DNA from: Juglans regia
Lineage: Eukaryota; Streptophyta; Magnoliopsida; Fagales; Juglandaceae
Reading direction: 5' to 3'
Length of the DNA: 64,000 nt
Assembly (NCBI RefSeq): GCF_001411555.2
Contig: NC_049905.1
Coordinates: forward strand, 5,270,001 to 5,334,000
Part shown: piece by piece, positions 56,630-64,000 of the stretch
How positions within the stretch are numbered: the first letter of the stretch is position 1
Layout: every line of letters begins with the position of its first letter
Made by a program: the position numbers and the translations under genes
The notes under the pieces: model-generated
What the model saw: the letters and a program-made list of their open reading frames with translations, nothing else
What the model was told of the DNA's origin: nothing
Database searches by the model: none

Positions 56630-59600
56630 ATGGAACACCAACGCCGGCGCCAGGCATCTGTTATCAAGGGGGAAGTTGTCATCATCCGTCATGGTCACTC
56701 GGTTCCTGGAAAATCAGTCTCGGTTCACGTCTGTAGTTGCACTGAAGACAATCCTGGTATATATTTTCACTTGTCCCAATGTTTTTTTGGTTTACTACCT
56801 CAATTCCCTTCTTCCTATTTTAAAGCAGCTCAAGCATCATTATAGCATTAGAAAGTACCAAATTTTCAGAGGCATTATTCTTTTAAGACCACACAGAATT
56901 ACTTCTCACGCATGACAATAGCATTTATATGTTTTTCTTCATGTGACGTCCAACAGGATCTGGCAGAGGGAGGTTGAGCGAGAGTGCATACCTCAAAAAT
57001 GGAAAAAGCAACACAATAAATGGCATAAAAACCACAACTTATAAAGTGAAGTTGCACGTAGATCCAGAGTTTGGAATTCCAGGAGCTCTGGTCATAAAAA
57101 GCCAAAACAAGCATAAATTCTTCATTCAGTCAGCATCTCTCCAAACTTTTAATCAGACCATCCACTTCGACTGCAACTCTTGGATGTACCCTTTCAAAAA
57201 GACTAAAGCTGATCGAGTATTTTTCTCAAACACAGTAAGTAATGGCAGACATTCAGGTTCTTTGACTGTTTTTTCACTCTTAGATGCAATTAAACAACAG
57301 TAATGCTGCTATTTTAGAGTTATCTTCCAAACCAGACACCAAGTGGTCTAATGGAACTGAGGGAGAACGAACTCGAAAGCTTGAGAGGAAAGAGGATTGG
57401 AGAGAGGAAGGAATGGGATCGAATCTACGACTATGACTACTATAATGATCTCGGCAACCCTGACAAAGGTCGAAAACATACGAGGCCTGTCTTAGGTGGG
57501 TCTGTGTCACATCCATATCCTCGTAGACTAAGAACGGGTCGGCCTCCCAGCAATGAAGGTATGCAGCTTCCCTTATCTCAGATGGTTGGCAAAACAATTG
57601 GACCAGGTAATTAAGAAAAGTTATGTTTGCAAGTCGATATAGAAGACACATCCTTCACACCAATGACATGATAAAATTTAATTTGTAAGAGAAACTAATT
57701 ACAAACTTCTCTAGCAAATCAAATTCTATTATGTTAGTGGTATTTAGGATGTGTCCTCCGACTGGAAGGATTTGATAATTAGTCGTGCATTTATCAATGC
57801 CTATTACCCTGCATTAGCAATGCCTATTAACCCCTTAATCAAACAATCAAATTTTCACTCTGCTGTGCTGCATAGTGACTACAATTATGAGGTCAGAACA
57901 CCTTAACCTACCAAAATGTTGAAGTTGGAGCACAATGGAGAGAATTAACTGACACAAGGATTAGGCTAAAAGAAAGAGGTTTAACTTGAAACCGGGTTGC
58001 ACAGTATGCCTGGTGGTATGTTATGTCTAGACGAGAGGTTTCACATATTCATGGTTCTATCTCTATGATGTGACAAATTTTAACGCACCTAATTCCTTTT
58101 CCCTTTCTGTTTCACATGACTAACTTTATGCCACTAGTGCCGAAATTATATTGCAACTTCTTCATTACTACTGTGCAGATCCTTTCACTGAAAGTCATTC
58201 GGGAAAAGACAACTTGGATATATATGTTCCTCCAGATGAGCGTTTCAGCCCCAAGAAACTATCTGCATTTATATTGAACTCATTCCAGGCTACCATACAT
58301 TTCCTAAGCCCCGAGGAAAAATCACTATTCCAACAAGATTTTAGTAGTTTTCACACATTTGAAGAGACACACAGAATGTTTTCTAGCAATAGAAGCCATG
58401 CAGTGGAAGAATGGATTAAAGGGATTCTAAAGAAAGGGGTGCCAGAAGAGCTCTACAGAGAAGTCATTCATGCAAGCAAGAAAAACCCAATGAAATTTCC
58501 ATTGCCTCAAATTATAGCAGGTCGAGTACCACATCATCAATCTATACAGTGCAATAGACAAAAGTTTTCACTTTCATCTTTGGCTTTATTTTCTATTATC
58601 AGAAAATGGAATGGCATGGTTGGATGATGAGGAGTTTGGGCGCCAGATGCTTGCTGGAACTAATCCAACACGAATCCAGTGCTTGGAGGTACCCACTACC
58701 CTTATGGGCCAGGCTTAAGCAATTGTCAGCTAAGGTCCATATATTTAAAATGTTTCAGCATCTTATATACGTTGAAAATAAATCTACAACAGTGCCTTAA
58801 AGCAAGACTTTCTTTCTCTTGATTCAAAATTTTCAACTACTAAAATAATTATCTCAGGCTAGATGTGTTCAGCCTTACTGGTTGGCAACTTCACTACTGT
58901 CAGGTATAATGTAAGTGTAATATGAGTACGTCTAACCGATTTGAAATGTTTACTATGACTTGACCTTGCAGGTATTTCCGCCACAGGACAAAAATGGAGT
59001 GAAAAGTTCAATAAAGAGATCACAAATAGAGCATAACCTTGATGACCTGACTGTTGTTGAGGTAAAGCAAAACACTAATCTAAGCAGTAGTTTTACTTGC
59101 AGCATGCAATATAACCCGTCAATCGTAGTTTTAAATCTGACAGAATGGTTAGAGCATCTGGCCTCAAAGGACAGACTTAAGCCCAAAGTGTAGGCCTGAA
59201 ATCTAAAAAATCTACTGATTCAATTTTTGAGAAAAATAATAGCAAAGGGTATAATTGTTGGATCAGAAAGAAGTAAATATTTGAGGTCAGTTCTCTAGCA
59301 TGACTTCTCTTTTTTTACTTCCAATGAATTCACAGGCAATGAATCTATGGAGGCTATTCATTTTAGATCACCATGACTACCTGATGCCATATATAAGCAG
59401 AATAAACACAAAGGGTGTTTGTGTTTATGCATCTCGAACACTACTATTCTTAAGGAGTGATGGCACGCTAAAGCCAATAGCAATAGAACTTAGCTTGATT
59501 GACTCGAATGATGGCAACGAGATCAATAGGGTTTTTGTTCCATCAAGTCAGGGGACTGAAGCAGCACTGTGGCAGCTTGCTAAAGCTCATGTTGCAACTA

Positions 59601-59796
59601 ACGATTCTGTCTATCATCACCTAATCAGCCATTGGTGAGTTGAGCAATTCTGTGCACCCAAGTTTAACAGTTCCTATTTATATGCTTCTCTACCTAATAA
59701 TGTGCAGAGGTACTTAGCAAGTTGTTGTACATACATGTGACAATATATCTGGAAATAGTCTGGACTTTGTTCCGGACACCAGGTTCCAATAAGATT

Positions 59797-59827
<31 letters not shown>

Positions 59828-61213
59828 ATATACATTGTGAGTTGTTTCTATCCAATGCATTTTTTAGGCTGCAAACCCATGCAGTAGTCGAACCATTCAT
59901 CATTGCCACTAGAAGGCAGTTGAGTGAGATGCATCCAATCCATCGTTTACTGAATCCTCATTTCAAAGACACCATGCACATAAATGCATTGGCTCGGAGA
60001 ATCCTCATCAACTCTGGAGGAATCCTTGAGAAAATATTATTTTCTGGTGAAGTCTCCATGGAGTTGTCTTCTGAGCTTTACAAGGGGTGGAGATTTGATG
60101 AGCAGGGCCTTCCTGCTGATCTACTTAAAAGGTATTCCACGAAATTATCATTGATTTTCCATGCGTGCAAGGTAAATTGGCTAGATAATCTAGAACAAGT
60201 GGAAATCTCATTCTTTTTTGCCAGTACCTTGTTGCTTTGCCATTAAAATTCCCGACTTCCTCTCTTGGTAATCTATGAGATCTTCTAGCTGGATCTATGG
60301 ATATGAGATAACAGTGTGGGAATTTTCTCACGTCACAGCTGCCACAGATGCAACCTAGGGAATGTTTTTTTTTTTCAGATTTAGAGAGCATCTATACCTC
60401 CATATTCTGATAATTAGATCTTCATGGAAAAATTCCTCCAGAGGTATGGCCCTGGAAGATGCAGATCCAGACAATCCCACTGGAGTTCAGCTACTCTTTG
60501 AGGACTATCCCTATGGAGCAGATGGACTTGAGATATGGACTGCCATCAAGACATGGGTCACAGAGTTTTGCTCAATCTTCTACAAAGACGATAATTCTGT
60601 CCAGACTGATTCAGAACTCCAAGCATGGTGGTGGGAAATACAATATGTAGGTCATGGCGATAAGTGCCACGAGGAATGGTGGTATCAAATGACAACATGC
60701 TCAACCCTAATAGAGACTTTAACAATTCTCATATGGATAGCATCTGCAATCCATGCTTCGGTGAACTTTGGGCAATACACATATGCCGGTTACCCTCTAA
60801 ATCGTCCCACACTATGTCGAAAGTTCATTCCAAAGGAAGGAACATTTGAATATGCTGAATTCCTCAAGGATCCAGACAAATACTATCTTAAGATGTTGCC
60901 TGACACATTTGAAATGTCCATTGGTGTAGCATTAGTGGAGGTCCTCTCATGGCACACATCAGATGAAGTGTACTTGGGCCAAAGGCCATCCGAGTGGACA
61001 GATAATGAAGAGGTTCGACATAAATTTGAGAAGTTCAATGGCACACTTAAAGAGATAGAGGGGAAAATTATGAGCCGCAATGGAGATTCCAAGCTCAAGA
61101 ACAGATGGGGTCCTGCAAAAGTTCCATTCAATGGTTTATACCCAGATACATCCAATATTGCATCTCAAGTCGGCATGACAGGAAAGGGGATTCCTAACAG
61201 CATATCCATTTGA
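56630..61213 (+). CDS. LOX: Lipoxygenase, cytosolic 9-LOX type
   Basis: Nine exons join in frame with GT-AG introns: 56630-56756, 56957-57234, 57318-57558, 58179-58520, 58603-58688, 58972-59061, 59336-59634, 59868-60131, 60442-61213. The product is 832 residues, slightly short of the usual 860-880. It oxygenates linoleic and linolenic acids to hydroperoxides, feeding oxylipin and defence pathways. A short PLAT/LH2 domain (about 10-140) carries IKGEVVII and CNSWMYP. The catalytic domain holds the iron ligands His487 and His492 in HWLQTH, His680 and Asn684 in [10 protein letters not shown], and the C-terminal Ile832. The Ala of the Coffa site (Ala530) is kept, predicting S-configured products. 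The residue pair usually Thr-Val (9-LOX) or Thr/Ser/Cys-Phe (13-LOX) is Ile544-Leu545. There is no transit peptide. Exon 1 is brief, and the PLAT domain lacks the loop found in typical LOX1/LOX5. Confidence 0.92.
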
Positions 61214-64000
61214 CATGTCAAACATATCCAATGTGCTTCACACAATGATGATTTTATTTATTTATTTGACAGGTACTTTACCTCGGTACAAATGGTTTTG
61301 TTCATTTTTGCTAATGTTTGTTTGGCTTACATTTTACTCAGAGTAATACCTCATCAAGTGAAGTCCCACTCCAACTGAGATGCACTCTTGCTCTGCAGGC
61401 TTGCAGTTCAAAACCTGGTTATAATAGCTGCCCTAGCTCTCATTTTATCACCAACATTGGCCTTGAACAGCAAGATGTGCACTACCAACTCTCCCAGGAT
61501 TGGATTGCTCAGCACCAAGTCGGCAACCATTTCAGCAGTTCCCAAAGCCTCAAAATTGAAGCAGAATGGTGAACAAGTTTTATCAAAAGATGTAGCCTAC
61601 TACGTTAAACCATGTCAGTTTATAAGTTTTCTTTTAGCAATTCTCTTTCTAAGCCTAATACTTCTCCCAAAGTGGTAGTCTTTGTTCCACATTCATGGCT
61701 ATTTAAAAGCTGCTACCGTAGGCTGCCCAGTAACAAAGAAAATAAGATAGTCATTGAATTCATGATTCTATTTTGGTCTAAGGGAGCAATTGGCACGATT
61801 CAACAATAATAACAATAAAAATATTGGAATTGTTATTGCTGCTATGGTTTTTAATAATAAACCAAGATAAGATCATTAGAAATATTGGTGTTAGATTTTA
61901 AGCTGTGTAATACTCTGTCGAACTTCTAGAAGCAACAAAACATAGTAAGACGCAAACTTTACCTTTCAGTAAGTCAAGAAAAATCAATCTCTTTGGCATG
62001 AGTTTCCCCACATGCCCCTTAAAGATTGCTAATCAAACAAAAAACGCTGTCACTTTGGTCGAACCTTATCATGGTCTTAAAAAATACTCTGAAACCATGC
62101 ATAAACACAGAGAGCTCTGATCTAATTTTCTCATGAGAGCTACAGTAATAAAAGGATTACATAAAAATAATTCTACAAATTATCGTGACTTCATGTGATT
62201 AGTCAGATCTATTTTAAAATAAAAATAACTCTACAATATGATGAGATTAGTTTTGTGTAATTAATTTGTGGCCAAATATTTCTATTTCTCAAGTGACCAA
62301 ACAAGTTGGATTATTTCAGACAAGACAGATGTCACAGTTCCCGAATGAAGGACCTAGGCTATGGGCCCTGGGCCCTGGGCCTGTTTAATGTCATTTACAA
62401 TTTTATATTCAGCATGTATTTGGGCCACAATCCATTCATAATAGAGGACATACAAATTTGACTTAAAAACAAGTTAGTTACAAACGTTAATAGCTTCCTA
62501 GCACACTTCCGTGACTGACATAGTCTAGTCCAGACGACAGATCTCTAAAGACCAAAGTCTAAGAGATCTATTGTGCATAGCTCTGTCCATGACAGAGTTA
62601 ATAGTAATCAGGTGACAAAACTCCATACCCCGACTAAGCGGAGTAGGGTGCACCAACCCCACCAAAAGTATGCTTAAGCAGAAGGGGGGGACCACTCCAT
62701 TTGGACTAAGGTCCGAAGGCACAATTTCTTGGATTTTTATTTTTCTAAAAAGTAAAGACAAGACACAAAATAAAATACAATGGGAAACCACTGTGAAAAC
62801 CAGAAAAATAGTGCTCCAAGAGGCTGCTGTGGCGCATGCAGTACATGCGCTACTCTGGGAGAAAAACTGACGGTTGATCTTGAAAGTCTCAAACTCACAG
62901 ACCCCAGAAGTGCCGTGCATAGCATTGGCAAAGAGCTTTTTGGTGGCGTGTGAGAGCCACTCGCAGAACGTTTATGAGAACTTTAAACCATGTGTTCAAG
63001 TTACTCGCTGCTCCAATGGTGTTGAAGATCAGCAGGCTGGGCAACATCATGGAGGGGCGCGTGTTAGTCTATTGTCGTCGAAAAGTTTTAGATCTGCGAT
63101 TCACCCTTATTTGGCCTTAAAAAACACAAAATGGAGCACTACACAGAGGGGGAGGAAGGGGGAGAGAGGGAGGGAGGGGGAAGGGAGCCAAAGCTCCCAC
63201 CCCCTCTAGCCGGATCTGTAGTGAAAGTTAGAGAAAAGGGAGAGTGTTTTGGTTTAGAGAGAGGGGCAGTCGGTGAATCTCATTTCAATTCATTACTTAA
63301 GTACTTTTAACTTAGTAAGATTGTCAATGGATGTTTGCAATACAAAATTTAATTTGTCATTTAAAAAAAATTTAGAAAATTTGGATTGTGAGGAGTTAGA
63401 ACTTAAAAATTACCTGAATTGTCATGACTTATATCACCCCAAACAAAATCAGATAGAATAGCCAAACTGTCCAAATATTACAAAGTAAACTGTTTAAATA
63501 TCAGATAGCAAATAAGATAAATTAAGAATAAATCTACTTGCAACCGGTTTGGGGAACTGGCGCGGAACCGTGTCCTACATGGCACGTTTGAAAACGGCGT
63601 CGTTTGAAATTTGAAATGTAGTCCCGAGCCCCTTGTATATTTCACTTTCACATATCACCTTCACTTTCTCTCGCTCGATCCCTCGCCCTCTTCTCCCCAT
63701 TCCCATCGTCTTTCCCAGGAAGTTCACCAGAGCCACAAACCCACTTGGTCTTCTCCACTAGAGCCACGAAGCGGCTTCAGAGCAGTCTCCGTAGGACATG
63801 GTTCTACTCCTCTTCTCCTCGAACCCAAGACCCACAAACCTTGCTATCTCAGGCTCGTACCACATCACTGAACAAGGTTTTAATCCTTCCTTACCACCAA
63901 GGAAATAACCCAAAAGATGAAATCAGACTTACGTTCGTATTTCTTCTCAAACTTCCCATTAAGATGTCTTTTCACAAACGTTGTTTTTCCTGCATTGTTC
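61214..64000. other. 3' flank of lipoxygenase and intergenic DNA without a recognised gene
   Basis: 61214-61330 is likely 3'UTR. A 96-codon open stretch at 61388-61678 begins with TTG after a CTCTGCAG. It reads partly like a hydrophobic leader, but no family was recognised. 62150-62270 is a MITE fragment and 62455-62650 the right copy of a dispersed repeat. 62870-63260 and 63600-63900 are more complex but contain no supported protein. A near-palindrome AAAACGGCGTCGTTT is at 63591-63605. Confidence 0.45.
62455..62650. repeat. Dispersed repeat, right copy
   Basis: Same orientation and block order as 42-268 (TTTGAC, TTAATAGCT, TAGTCTAGTCCA, AAAGTCTAAGAGAT, CAGAGTTAAT, AACTCCATAC). It differs by many substitutions and small indels. 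Family unknown. Confidence 0.5.

Noticed and set aside
61388..61678. 96-codon frame after the lipoxygenase as a plastid-targeted protein
   Set aside because: It begins with TTG, lacks partner exons and matches no family I can name; kept only as a note in the intergenic entry.

Overview
This is a plant nuclear window. It has AT-rich intergenic DNA packed with short transposon remnants, genes with GT-AG introns, and protein families found only in land plants (UGT74 glycosyltransferase, class I formin, 9-LOX-type lipoxygenase, DUF538, DYW-class PPR). A woody eudicot is likely. The repeat style suggests Fagales, possibly Juglandaceae, but that rests on impression and was not tested.

Layout. 1-2.95 kb: intergenic, with a hAT-like MITE. 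3.05-4.52 kb (+): UGT74-type glucosyltransferase, two exons. 4.5-9.95 kb: MITEs and a broken LINE. 12.1-18.1 kb (-): four-exon class I formin like Arabidopsis FH1, enlarged by about ten copies of a 72-residue Ser/Pro repeat. 18.3-27.8 kb: gene-poor, with one ankyrin exon remnant. 28.15-28.6 kb: a small TRIM retroelement with a perfect target-site duplication. 29.1-31.4 kb (-): Mediator subunit 19, with a probable 5'UTR exon near 32.9 kb. 37.7-38.05 kb (-): a small single-span membrane protein gene. 38.5-43 kb: a second TRIM, a SINE and broken copia pieces. 44.4-45.1 kb (+): DUF538 secreted protein. 47.7-48.7 kb (+): DYW PPR pseudogene. 50.6-51.4 kb (+): four-span MEE60-like membrane protein with an 8-nt first coding exon. 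53.6-54.1 kb (-): intronless CML3/CML7-type calmodulin-like protein. 56.6-61.2 kb (+): nine-exon lipoxygenase with all iron ligands present. 61.2-64 kb: no gene recognised.

The genes are unrelated single-copy-looking loci. There are no operons or biosynthetic cluster. Exon boundaries were worked out by hand from splice dinucleotides, phase and family conservation. Two coding starts were placed at downstream ATGs because the longer open frames begin at GTG (formin) or TTG (calmodulin-like).

I found no convincing new molecular system. The best leads are the formin repeat expansion, the hairpin-array MITE, the two TRIM elements, two SINEs with 17-bp target duplications, and a lipoxygenase with non-canonical residues at the usual specificity pair.
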